NCBI GenBank assembly: GCA_021812785.1
Contig: JAKAMR010000047.1
Coordinates: 1 to 21,180, forward strand
Source of the DNA: Nitrospirota bacterium
GTDB taxonomy: Bacteria > Nitrospirota > Thermodesulfovibrionia > Thermodesulfovibrionales > JdFR-88
Length of the DNA: 21,180 nucleotides
Direction of reading: 5' to 3'
Position 1 is the first letter of the stretch. Each line of letters opens with the position of its first letter. A program made the translations under genes and the position numbers. Below the pieces are notes generated by a model. That model made no database searches. It was not told the origin of the DNA and was given only the letters and a program-made list of their open reading frames with translations. This document shows, piece after piece, positions 13,537 to 20,586 of the stretch.

Positions 13537-14388
13537 ATGAAGAATTTTGCTTTTTCAAGCCTGATATTTATAACAATTGTGCTGCTCGGCGCCCACCAGA
13601 GTTTAGCCCAGAGTTGGGACCCTGGTTCCGGCAATATCGGGGTAACCCTGCTGGCTGGCTATGAATGGAACTATTTTAATCTTTCAGCCGAAAATCCCAA
13701 TGTCACCCTTACGTCGGGCACCCTTAACGGGTTTTATGGAGAGGTCAGGGGTGAGACCGAGGACTTATGGTCAAGGCTTACAGCGGATTATTCTACCGGT
13801 AATCCGGCATTTTCAGAGGCGGCCATCTTTTTCAATCCGGACTTGCCGAGATCCTTAAGCCAAAAGATTTTAAATATCGAGGGGGATCTTGGCGTGAAGG
13901 TGGCCGATTTGGACTGGCCCATGCCTTCGACACTCACTTTGTATGGCGGTCTTGCTTATAGGGATTATAAATATAGCATTCCCATGGGCAGTATTGATTT
14001 CAGCTGGTATTATGGCGCATTAGGTTTCAATTATATAGGCCGGCTGAAAAGGATGACCCTAGGTGTAGACGGAGCCCTTCAATTGCCTTTTTCATCGTCT
14101 CTCGAAGATAACTCCGAGACATCGGGCACTGGCAGTGCTTCTGTCACTCCAGATCTTGGCTATAGAGTTGAATTGCCCATGACATGGGATATCCATAAAT
14201 CAGAGGATGTTTTTTGGAGGGAGCCCCAGCAGACCACAATACTTCTGTTCGTGACCCCTTACTGGCAGTACTGGAAAATTCCGGCTTGGAAAGTCACGTA
14301 TCCGAATGGGTCTTATGCCGATTCTTCAGCCTCAACCACAAACACTTTTGGGGTACTTGTGGGCGCGGGTGTGAATCTTTGGCTGTGA
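13537..14388 (+). CDS. Predicted outer-membrane beta-barrel protein
   Basis: A 283-residue secreted protein with an Sec signal peptide (KNF then a hydrophobic core FSSLIFITIVLLG, probable cleavage after SLA at 24). The mature part has alternating aromatic and polar strands typical of barrels, for example VTLLAGYEWNYFNL, LTLYGGLAYRDYKY, WYYGALGFNYIG, TILLFVTPYWQYWKI and FGVLVGAGVNLWL. The last residue is Leu, not the usual Phe/Tyr/Trp. An in-frame GTG lies at 13528, but the ATG at 13537 gives a normal signal peptide, so I chose it. No strong Shine-Dalgarno is present. The lipoprotein gene starts 31 nt after its stop. No specific family or substrate is recognised. Confidence 0.72.
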   Translation: MKNFAFSSLIFITIVLLGAHQSLAQSWDPGSGNIGVTLLAGYEWNYFNLSAENPNVTLTSGTLNGFYGEVRGETEDLWSRLTADYSTGNPAFSEAAIFFNPDLPRSLSQKILNIEGDLGVKVADLDWPMPSTLTLYGGLAYRDYKYSIPMGSIDFSWYYGALGFNYIGRLKRMTLGVDGALQLPFSSSLEDNSETSGTGSASVTPDLGYRVELPMTWDIHKSEDVFWREPQQTTILLFVTPYWQYWKIPAWKVTYPNGSYADSSASTTNTFGVLVGAGVNLWL

Positions 14389-14419
14389 TTATGGAAAAGA
14401 ATGGATTAGGGAGGGAAAG

Positions 14420-16297
14420 ATGATACATCGGATATCCAGGATTGCTTCAATAGGGGCCTTGATTATTTCTGGCCTATTTTTCCTTTCGGCTTGTGGCATG
14501 GGTTCTTCATCTATTTCGGGCGATTACGTCAGCGGAACGGCAGCAACAGGACAGGCAATCGCGAGCGCCACTGTGACCCTTGTGGACAGTACGGGACAGG
14601 TCCGCACGGCCACAACTGGCAATAATGGTTCTTTTCATATCAGCGCCTCTGGCCTCAAACCGCCTTTTTTGCTGAAGATCTCAACAAATAATGGTACGGT
14701 TCTCTACAGCGTGAGCTCTGATGGTAATTTAACGACGGTTATAAATATTACACCACTTACAGACCTGATAGTCCGAGCCTGGTATGGCGCTCAGGGCACG
14801 ACTGCGGACAATGCTTTTAGCCATATTGCTTCCTACCCGGCACCTACTCCGGCCCAGGTCGCTGGGATAATCCAAGGAATTCAAAATATGTCGCAGTCCT
14901 GGATGACTTCTGCCGGTGTTTCGTCCAATTTTAATCTGATTTCTTCATCTTTCACCGCCGGGACTGGGAATGGGTTTGATCAGGTTCTGGATGAGATTTC
15001 TATAACCATTGATCCTTCTACTGGGGATATCACAGTTACTATTCAAAGTGGCTCTAATAGTCAGACGTCCACTGTCACCGCATCTGGCGGTTCAATTACT
15101 ATCGAAACGACAGTAAATGGTTCTGCTCCCGTTAGCAATACTATATCGCTTAGCGACAACGGGAATTCCAGCAATGGAGGTTCGAGCGGCAGTTCCACTA
15201 CAGTTCCATCAGCGCCAACAGGTCTTTCAGCCACAGCGGGAAACAATCAGGTTTCCCTGACTTGGTCCGCTGTCACTGGCTCAACCAGTTATAACGTATA
15301 TCGCGGCTCCGCTTCCGGTGTACTTTCCACAAAAACGAAAATTGCAACTGGTATAACCGCAACCAACTATACGGATTCCACCGCTTCTACTGGGACTACC
15401 TATTATTACCAGGTAACTGCGGTCAATTCTGCAGGGGGATCGGCTGGTTCGACTGAGATAGCGGCGACTCCAACTTCCGGTGGATCGAATGGTGGAAGCT
15501 CAAGCGGCACATTGATGGGCGGCCATATTCAAGGCCTGCCTTTAACTCTTTCAGGGACTGTAACAACGATACAAAATGACGGAACATCTGACGGTATAAC
15601 TACAGATGGTACAAACGTTTATACAGCAAGTGCAGGCTGGGATTTGATCAATGAAATTGCAATTTCTTCAGGGGCCATTAAGCCGATTTCAAGCTCCATA
15701 AACGGATTTCCTTTTGGCATTACTACAGATGGTTCAAACCTCTATGTTACTGATCGGTACGGAAGTGATATCTGGAAAATTTCAATTTCTACTGGCACCA
15801 TAACAACAATTGCTAGCAATCTTAACGATCCAACAGGAATCACCACTGATGGAACTTACCTTTATATCACTGATTGGCTCGACGGTACAATTCGGAAAAT
15901 GGCAATCGCCAGCGGGGCGATTTCTAATGTAGCAAGCGGTTTCAGCAATCCTACAGGAATCACTACCGATGGGACATATCTTTATGTTACCGATAGCAAT
16001 AAGGGCACAGTCAGCAAAATATTAATTTCCACCGGAGCAGTTACCACAATAGCGAGTGGTTTCAGCAATCCGCAAGGCATTACAACGGATGAAACTAATC
16101 TCTATGTTGTAGACAGCAATAATGGAACGGTCAGTAAAATAGTAATTTCTACAGGGTTTATGACTACTGTTGCCACAGGTCTAAATGGTCTGACCGGGGG
16201 AAACCTCGCAAATTATGAACCCAGTTACATAACGACCGATGGGAAAAGCCTTTATGTATCCAATAATGGGAATACCGTGATTTGGAAAATACAATAA
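14420..16297 (+). CDS. Large lipoprotein with fibronectin III domain and beta-propeller
   Basis: A 625-residue exported lipoprotein with signal and lipobox LSAC (22-25, lipidated Cys25). Next is a carboxypeptidase-regulatory-like Ig-fold segment (about 37-90, GTAATGQAIASATVTLVDSTG) and a helical region (about 105-160). A Ser/Gly linker precedes a fibronectin III domain (about 262-352, APTGLSATAGNNQVSLTWSAV...YYYQVTAVNSAG). After a second Gly/Ser linker comes a C-terminal propeller (about 375-625) of six repeats in the style of NHL/TolB blades, with the core GITTDGTYLYVTD. Such proteins bind partners on the cell surface; no enzyme motif is seen. GGAGGG lies six bases before the ATG. It is probably co-transcribed with the preceding beta-barrel gene. 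Confidence 0.82.
   Translation: MIHRISRIASIGALIISGLFFLSACGMGSSSISGDYVSGTAATGQAIASATVTLVDSTGQVRTATTGNNGSFHISASGLKPPFLLKISTNNGTVLYSVSSDGNLTTVINITPLTDLIVRAWYGAQGTTADNAFSHIASYPAPTPAQVAGIIQGIQNMSQSWMTSAGVSSNFNLISSSFTAGTGNGFDQVLDEISITIDPSTGDITVTIQSGSNSQTSTVTASGGSITIETTVNGSAPVSNTISLSDNGNSSNGGSSGSSTTVPSAPTGLSATAGNNQVSLTWSAVTGSTSYNVYRGSASGVLSTKTKIATGITATNYTDSTASTGTTYYYQVTAVNSAGGSAGSTEIAATPTSGGSNGGSSSGTLMGGHIQGLPLTLSGTVTTIQNDGTSDGITTDGTNVYTASAGWDLINEIAISSGAIKPISSSINGFPFGITTDGSNLYVTDRYGSDIWKISISTGTITTIASNLNDPTGITTDGTYLYITDWLDGTIRKMAIASGAISNVASGFSNPTGITTDGTYLYVTDSNKGTVSKILISTGAVTTIASGFSNPQGITTDETNLYVVDSNNGTVSKIVISTGFMTTVATGLNGLTGGNLANYEPSYITTDGKSLYVSNNGNTVIWKIQ
15595..16260 (+). repeat. Tandem propeller repeats, 120-nt period
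   Basis: The segment ACxACxGATGG (GITTDG in protein) recurs near 15598, 15718, 15838, 15958 and 16078, exactly 120 nt apart, and again near 16230 after a spacing of about 150. Each unit encodes a 40-residue blade: GITTDG..LYVTD....GT..KI.IS.G...T.AS. The sequence has diverged but the length stays fixed. Confidence 0.75.
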
Positions 16298-16308
16298 CCA
16301 GATTTTGG

Positions 16309-16331
16309 GAATCCGTTCTTAAAACGGATTC
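16309..16331 (+). terminator. Weak terminator-like hairpin between the lipoprotein genes
   Basis: GAATCCGTT / AACGGATTC with loop CTTAA, nine perfect pairs, starting 12 nt after the TAA of the large lipoprotein. A short TCTT follows rather than a clean T-run, so partial readthrough into the next lipoprotein gene is likely. Confidence 0.45.
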
Positions 16332-16372
16332 TCTTAAAAAATCTAAATACTTTCAAAGGAGAGGGGCAAAAC

Positions 16373-16975
16373 ATGAAGAAATTCTTAATTTTAGTATTTA
16401 TCAATATCCTGCTCTTTGGCTGTGCCGCAGCCACACCGAAAACGGAAACCTACATGGGCAAAGCCGTTTTTGATGTAAACATATCTACCTCAAGCAATGA
16501 TGTCGTCAGGAATGTGTATGACTCGATCGCGCTCAGATCAAGTCATCTTTCAAAAACAGTCGCCTTTATGCCAAGCACGCTTCCAGACCAGCCGGGTGCT
16601 CCCAATATAGCAATTAAGAGCATCGGATTCGGTTTAGCTAATTTTTCCTTGCCTCGCACCTCATGTGATGGCGCTTATGCTGTTATGAGCGGTCTGGATA
16701 AAGGCGTGAGCTCCTCAGTCTACGGCACTTCGGATATGGCCAGCTATACTTCCTGTATTTATCCGTACAAAGATGCCTATCGGATTTATATAATCGGAAA
16801 TTTCATGTCATCCAGCAGTGGTGGTCTGGGCGGAATAATGGCTGACGCGATCAAAAAAGGGGTCTCCAAAGCAGGCAAGTACGATAATATGTATGATGCT
16901 TGGTTCGATAGTATTGTTCAGAAGTTCAAGGAAAAGGAACCAGAAGCAAAAGTGGTTGAAATCGACATGCCTTAG
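16373..16975 (+). CDS. Small lipoprotein of unknown function
   Basis: A 200-residue protein with signal peptide and lipobox LFGC (14-17, lipidated Cys17). After it comes a region mixing strands and helices, with an internal FVxGxxx-like hydrophobic strand segment (YRIYIIGNFMSSSSGG, about 139-154). A Gly-rich turn and a charged C-terminal helix (DAWFDSIVQKFKEKEPEAKV) follow. It contains several cysteines past the lipobox, which could form disulfides in the periplasm. AAGGAGAGG is the ribosome site. It is separated from the larger lipoprotein gene by a hairpin but has the same orientation. I recognise no family. Confidence 0.68.
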   Translation: MKKFLILVFINILLFGCAAATPKTETYMGKAVFDVNISTSSNDVVRNVYDSIALRSSHLSKTVAFMPSTLPDQPGAPNIAIKSIGFGLANFSLPRTSCDGAYAVMSGLDKGVSSSVYGTSDMASYTSCIYPYKDAYRIYIIGNFMSSSSGGLGGIMADAIKKGVSKAGKYDNMYDAWFDSIVQKFKEKEPEAKVVEIDMP

Positions 16976-16993
16976 ATTGGGCTGACTAAAAAG

Positions 16994-17029
16994 GAACGGA
17001 GGAGAAAGCTTCCTTGATCTTCTCCGTTC
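16994..17029 (+). terminator. Hairpin following the small lipoprotein gene
   Basis: GAACGGAG (16994-17001) pairs with CTCCGTTC (17022-17029), and further GAGAA/TTCT pairing extends it inward. It lies 19 nt after the stop codon. No U-run follows, so it may be a stability hairpin or a Rho-assisted end. Confidence 0.45.
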
Positions 17030-17238
17030 GCCCAAGAATCTGTTAGTACTTGATCACATGAAAATATAAATCCTGAAAATATTCCATATATATATTTGGG
17101 CGATTTATAAAGGCAAAAAATACTTATAAATCAAATAGATTTTGGATTGGAAACAGATACCCATTTTGGATCCCATTTTGAAATAATCCACGCCTTTTTA
17201 CTTTATCCGTCGAGCTTAAAAATAGATACTAAGATAAT

Positions 17239-17255
17239 TGCGACACGGTGTCGCA
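17239..17255. repeat. Inverted TGCGACA / TGTCGCA junction, possible element end
   Basis: TGCGACAC-G-GTGTCGCA is a perfect 8+1+8 inverted repeat. TGTCGCA reading inward (17249 onward) is a plausible terminal tip of the element to the right, since IS21-type and related DDE elements begin TG and end CA. The mirrored TGCGACA could be the right tip of an abutting copy, separated by CGG. The right end lies outside the window. Confidence 0.35.
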
Positions 17256-17608
17256 TCTTGGAATTCACTGAATGAACAGGCCCCCCACGAGTCATGCGGA
17301 CTGGGACTCGCGAAAATATTGATGCCCCGCCTATTTAATAGGAAAAGGAATTACCCCGTATTGGCTCGGCAACCACTAAAAAAGGTAGTTGTGAGGACGG
17401 GGCAAAATCCCCAAACGGAACGCCAAGTTTATGGAATTTCCAGCACAATCTTCTTTGCCGCTCAGATAAATGCCCCCCCTATAACGACCCGCCCATGGCT
17501 GGTTTAGAGACCCAACCCGAATCCATTCTGTAGGCGTTCCCCGTACCTGTCTTTTTTCCTGCGCAAGTATCGTTCATGATTGCCTATCGAACTGATTACG
17601 GAGGCGTC

Positions 17609-18061
17609 ATGGAAAGGATTTGCGCATCCTGCGGCAAGGCATTTTTGCCGCACCCGGCGGTAATCAATGTGCTCTATCAGCGGTATTGTTCGGATCCCGA
17701 ATGCCAGAGGGCGCGAAAGAGAAAGTGGCAGAAAGCCAAACTGGCCAGTGACAGTGGTTACCGGGCGGCCCAGGCGGAGGCCCAGAGGAGGTGGTGCAAC
17801 AAGAACCCGGATTATTGGAAGCAGTACCGGCAGAGGAACCTGGAATATGCGGAGCGGAACCGCCAGAAGCAGCGGGAGCGGAACCAGCGGAGGCGCATGA
17901 TTGCAAAGATGGACGCGCTTAAGATGGAAAACGCCATAATTCCGGGGCGTTACAGGCTCGTCCCTGTTTGCAACGGGGTGATTGCAAAGATGGACGAGCT
18001 AATCGTGGAGATAGGCGTGATTTCAAAGGGGTTTTCCGCCGGGGCTCAAATCGGCCCGTGA
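17609..18061 (+). CDS. Cys-rich zinc-finger-like protein of the IS21-like element
   Basis: A 150-residue protein whose N-terminus has C5-x2-C8 and C27-x4-C32, a probable zinc-binding pair (CASCGK, YCSDPEC). A strongly basic Arg/Gln-rich helical region follows (about 33-97, many RKRK and QRER steps), likely to contact nucleic acid. The C-terminal part repeats the phrase IAKMD (98-102 and 125-129) with a following Leu-x-x-E. I recall this protein type next to IS21-like genes but know no function. The ATG at 17609 is chosen over 17576 because GGAGG lies four bases before it. Its coding DNA contains the iteron-like repeats just before the ParB-like gene. It could help regulate or assemble the transposition complex; this is inference. 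Confidence 0.65.
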   Translation: MERICASCGKAFLPHPAVINVLYQRYCSDPECQRARKRKWQKAKLASDSGYRAAQAEAQRRWCNKNPDYWKQYRQRNLEYAERNRQKQRERNQRRRMIAKMDALKMENAIIPGRYRLVPVCNGVIAKMDELIVEIGVISKGFSAGAQIGP

Positions 18062-18070
18062 TTGCAAAGA
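17898..18070 (+). repeat. Iteron-like direct repeats TGATTGCAAAGA
   Basis: TGATTGCAAAGATGGACG occurs at 17898 and 17979, and TGATTGCAAAGA again at 18059: spacings 81 and 80 nt. A weaker copy, TGATTTCAAAGG, lies midway at 18018. The first two encode the repeated IAKMD of the upstream protein; the third lies across the stop codon and outside that repeat. The sites end 107 nt before the ParB-like start, so they may be binding sites for the element's regulator. Confidence 0.5.
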
Positions 18071-18176
18071 GAGGACCATCTTTTTTTTCTCATTTCCGGG
18101 CTGTTATGCTGGCTGAAATGAACGGAATCCAAGGCATGGAAGAGATGGAGATGGCGAAAGTGGGGCTTGAGGCAGC

Positions 18177-19070
18177 ATGCCGGAAATAGAAATACAAAGA
18201 ATAGACCGGCGTTGGGAAAGCCTGCGGCTGGCCAATGAGCGTCAGGAACGTCAATTATTGGCCTCGATCAGCGAGGGCGGCATCCGGGAGCCACTGCAAG
18301 GGGTGATGTTGGGAGAGAACCTGCTGCTTTTGGACGGCTTCAAACGGCTGCGGTGCAGTCAGAAGCTTGGGATACAGCGGGCACCGATGGTATCGCTGGG
18401 GCCGGATGAGGCAGGGGGCATGCTGGCGCTACTGCGCCAAAGCAACGCGCATATGCTTAGCATTCTGGAGCAAGCGGCGCTGGTGGATGAACTCAAAGCC
18501 AGGTATCACCTGAGCGTGACGGAAATCGCACGCCGTTTAGAGCGCTCACACGCCTGGGTCAGTGTGCGTCTGGGAATCCTGTCCCAGATGAGCGAGAGCG
18601 TGCGTGAAGCCATTTTTTCGGGGAAATTTCCGGCGAGGTCGTACATGTATACCCTGCATTCCGTTACGCGCGTAAACAAAATCCCCCAAAGCGAAATCAC
18701 GGAGTTTGTCCGGGCCGTATCGGGCAAGGACCTGAGTTTGCGCCAGATCGACCTGCTGGCGCATGGCTATTTTCGTGGCGGAGCTGCGATAAAAGCCCAG
18801 ATCCGGCAAGGGCATACCAGCTGGACGCTGGAGCAATTGCAGAAGAGCCAGGTCCGTGAAAGTCCCCGTCTGGGACAGCGTGAAGCCCGCGTCCTGCAGG
18901 ATATGGAGCTGGCGCAAAAATACCTGTACCGATTAATGGCGGGGTTGAAACAGCCCGGTCTGGCCGGCAATGAATTTTTCGCGCAGGCCGATTTGATCGT
19001 GGAGGGGATATTAAGCGTTCTGCCGGGCTTTCAAAAGATACTGGAGGTCTGGCGTGATAAACGCCGATAA
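18177..19070 (+). CDS. ParB-like DNA-binding protein of the IS21-like element
   Basis: A 297-residue protein built like ParB/Spo0J. The N-terminal ParB-type domain spans about 25-100, with LLDGFKRLRCSQKLG (51-65) taking the place of the ParB GERRxRA box. A helix-turn-helix (about 112-135, SVTEIARRLERSHAWVSVRL) has the arrangement that binds parS. A C-terminal helical part (about 190-297) differs from chromosomal ParB. Canonical ParB proteins are CTP-switch clamps; whether CTP is bound here cannot be told because the box is altered (G-F-K-R). The start has GAGG five bases before ATG. The stop overlaps the istA start by 17 nt. It may bind the nearby iterons and guide or repress transposition. 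Confidence 0.75.
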   Translation: MPEIEIQRIDRRWESLRLANERQERQLLASISEGGIREPLQGVMLGENLLLLDGFKRLRCSQKLGIQRAPMVSLGPDEAGGMLALLRQSNAHMLSILEQAALVDELKARYHLSVTEIARRLERSHAWVSVRLGILSQMSESVREAIFSGKFPARSYMYTLHSVTRVNKIPQSEITEFVRAVSGKDLSLRQIDLLAHGYFRGGAAIKAQIRQGHTSWTLEQLQKSQVRESPRLGQREARVLQDMELAQKYLYRLMAGLKQPGLAGNEFFAQADLIVEGILSVLPGFQKILEVWRDKRR

Positions 19071-20586
19071 ACGGCAAGCCGTAAAAACCTTGTCCGCCGA
19101 AGGCCGCGGCAAAAAAGAGATTGCCAGGCTTTTGAACATATCACCTAAAAGTGTGCGACGGCTTTTGAAAGACAGCGGAGGCACACCGCCGCGCCAGGGC
19201 AAAATCACTGTAAGCGAAGAGCTCTTGCGCCGAGTCTATGCCCAGTGCAACGGTTTCAAGCAGAGAATCCATGAGGTGTTGAACGAAGAACACGGACTTG
19301 CAGTCGGGTATTCCACGCTCACGCGGCTCTTGCGCGACTTGGGGATAGGTCAAAAACACCAGCACCGCTACGCGCATGTGGAGGATGTGCCGGGCGCCGA
19401 AATGCAGCACGACACCTCGCCGCACCGCGTCAAACTGGGCAATGAAACCGTGTTGGTGCAATGCAGCAGCCTTTATCTGCGCTACAGCAAAGTGCGGTAT
19501 ATTCAATTCTACCGGAGCTTCAATAGGTGGCGAATGAAGTGTTTCTTCCATGAGGCCCTGATCCGGTGGGGGTATTCTGCCAAAAACTGCATAATCGACA
19601 ACACCAACCTGGCGGTGCTGCACGGCACCGGCAAAGACGCGGTTTTTCATCCTGAAATGGTTTCCTTTGCCAAGCCCTACGGCTTTACTTGGGCGGCCCA
19701 TGAAAAAGGGCATGCCAATCGCAAGGCCGGCTGCGAGCGAAGTTTCTGGACTGTGGAGACCAACTTCCTCCCCGGCCGCACGTTCAGCAGCCTCGAAGAC
19801 ATGAACCAGCAGGCGTTGGCATGGTCGGAGCGCTTTGCCCAAAGGCCTCAGGCCAAAACCCGGCTTATCCCCGGTGAGCTTTTTGAAAGCGAAAAGGCCG
19901 ACCTTCTCAAACTGCCCGATTCTCTGCAGCCGCCGTATCAGCCACACCAGAGGGTTCTGGACGCCCATGGCTATGTCGCCTTTGACGGCAATTATTATTG
20001 GGTGCCGGATACGCCTGAGTTGCGCCCTGGCGGCAAAGTGGGTCTTTTACAATACCCGAAGGAGATAAAAATCTTTCCCAATGGGTTGTCATCTCTGTGC
20101 GGCGCGCTCTGCTACCCGTTGCCGGCCCATGGCATGAAGAACCAACGCTTCGCACCCCAGGGGGCCGTCCTGAATCCCTACGTGCCCCGGCAATTCAAAC
20201 AAAACAGCCAGGAAGAAGAAAAACTACTGCGGGCCATTGATCCGCTTTGCTGCGAATATCTGGATTTCATTAAAACCTCCGGTGACATACACCAAAAAAA
20301 CAGGTTCATTCGAGACCTCTATAACTTATCCCGGAAAATGTCGAAAGAGTTATTGCTCGCCACGCTTTCCCGGGCGCTGCGCTACAAGGTTTCCTCGTTG
20401 GAAGCGTTGCAGCGCATGTCCCGTCAACTGCTGCGAACCGGATATCCGGACCCGGGGGACACAACCGCTTTGACCCAGGATTATGAACAACGGGAAACGT
20501 TTCAGGCCGGCAGGTTTTCCCGGGAAAACGCTCTGCCCGATTGGCTTGACCAACCGGATACAGATCAGGAGGAGTCCAATGAATGA
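19054..20586 (+). CDS. istA: IS21-family IstA transposase (DDE)
   Basis: A 510-residue transposase with an N-terminal helix-turn-helix (about 8-40, KKEIARLLNISPKSVRRLLKD), a second DNA-binding region and a retroviral-integrase-type catalytic core. The likely DDE acids are D120 (MQHDTSPH), D182 (IIDNTNL) and E228 (AGCERSFW, where the family has ...G..ER). A Mu-transposase-like beta domain follows (about 300-370, GYVAFDGNYYWVPDTPE). The length is normal. The start is GTG at 19054 with GGAGG six bases before it, overlapping the upstream gene by 17 nt. The istB ATG lies before its stop (8-nt overlap). IstA cuts and joins the element ends, with IstB needed for assembly. No break is visible, so it may be active. 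Confidence 0.9.
   Translation: MINADKRQAVKTLSAEGRGKKEIARLLNISPKSVRRLLKDSGGTPPRQGKITVSEELLRRVYAQCNGFKQRIHEVLNEEHGLAVGYSTLTRLLRDLGIGQKHQHRYAHVEDVPGAEMQHDTSPHRVKLGNETVLVQCSSLYLRYSKVRYIQFYRSFNRWRMKCFFHEALIRWGYSAKNCIIDNTNLAVLHGTGKDAVFHPEMVSFAKPYGFTWAAHEKGHANRKAGCERSFWTVETNFLPGRTFSSLEDMNQQALAWSERFAQRPQAKTRLIPGELFESEKADLLKLPDSLQPPYQPHQRVLDAHGYVAFDGNYYWVPDTPELRPGGKVGLLQYPKEIKIFPNGLSSLCGALCYPLPAHGMKNQRFAPQGAVLNPYVPRQFKQNSQEEEKLLRAIDPLCCEYLDFIKTSGDIHQKNRFIRDLYNLSRKMSKELLLATLSRALRYKVSSLEALQRMSRQLLRTGYPDPGDTTALTQDYEQRETFQAGRFSRENALPDWLDQPDTDQEESNE

Larger units (their letters stand above)
16976..17608. other. Non-coding stretch and probable left edge of the IS21-like element
   Basis: This 633-nt stretch has no convincing gene. 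It begins with a hairpin after the lipoprotein gene and is AT-rich to about 17240. From the TGCGACA-CGG-TGTCGCA palindrome at 17239-17255 base composition changes to a C-rich region with short inverted repeats, for example GGGG/CCCC around 17399-17412. I take the change as the boundary between chromosome and mobile element. An open frame at 17238-17507 has no ribosome site and no recognisable features. Confidence 0.5.

Noticed and set aside
17081..17100. AT-rich stretch as a possible replication origin or att site
   Set aside because: No iterons, DnaA boxes or integrase gene close by; simple AT-rich intergenic DNA is enough to explain it.
17238..17507. An 89-codon ORF at the left edge of the mobile element
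   Set aside because: It starts inside the inverted junction, has no ribosome site and an unusual composition; more likely non-coding end sequence of the element.
18106..18189. A 27-codon ORF before and overlapping the ParB-like start (MLAEMNGIQGMEEMEMAK...)
   Set aside because: No clear ribosome site, no known family and it lies in a longer open frame that runs through the upstream gene; it could be a leader peptide but is not supported.
19141..19968. A 275-codon minus-strand ORF opposite istA
   Set aside because: istA on the plus strand has convincing catalytic motifs; the antisense frame is open only through GC-skewed codon use.
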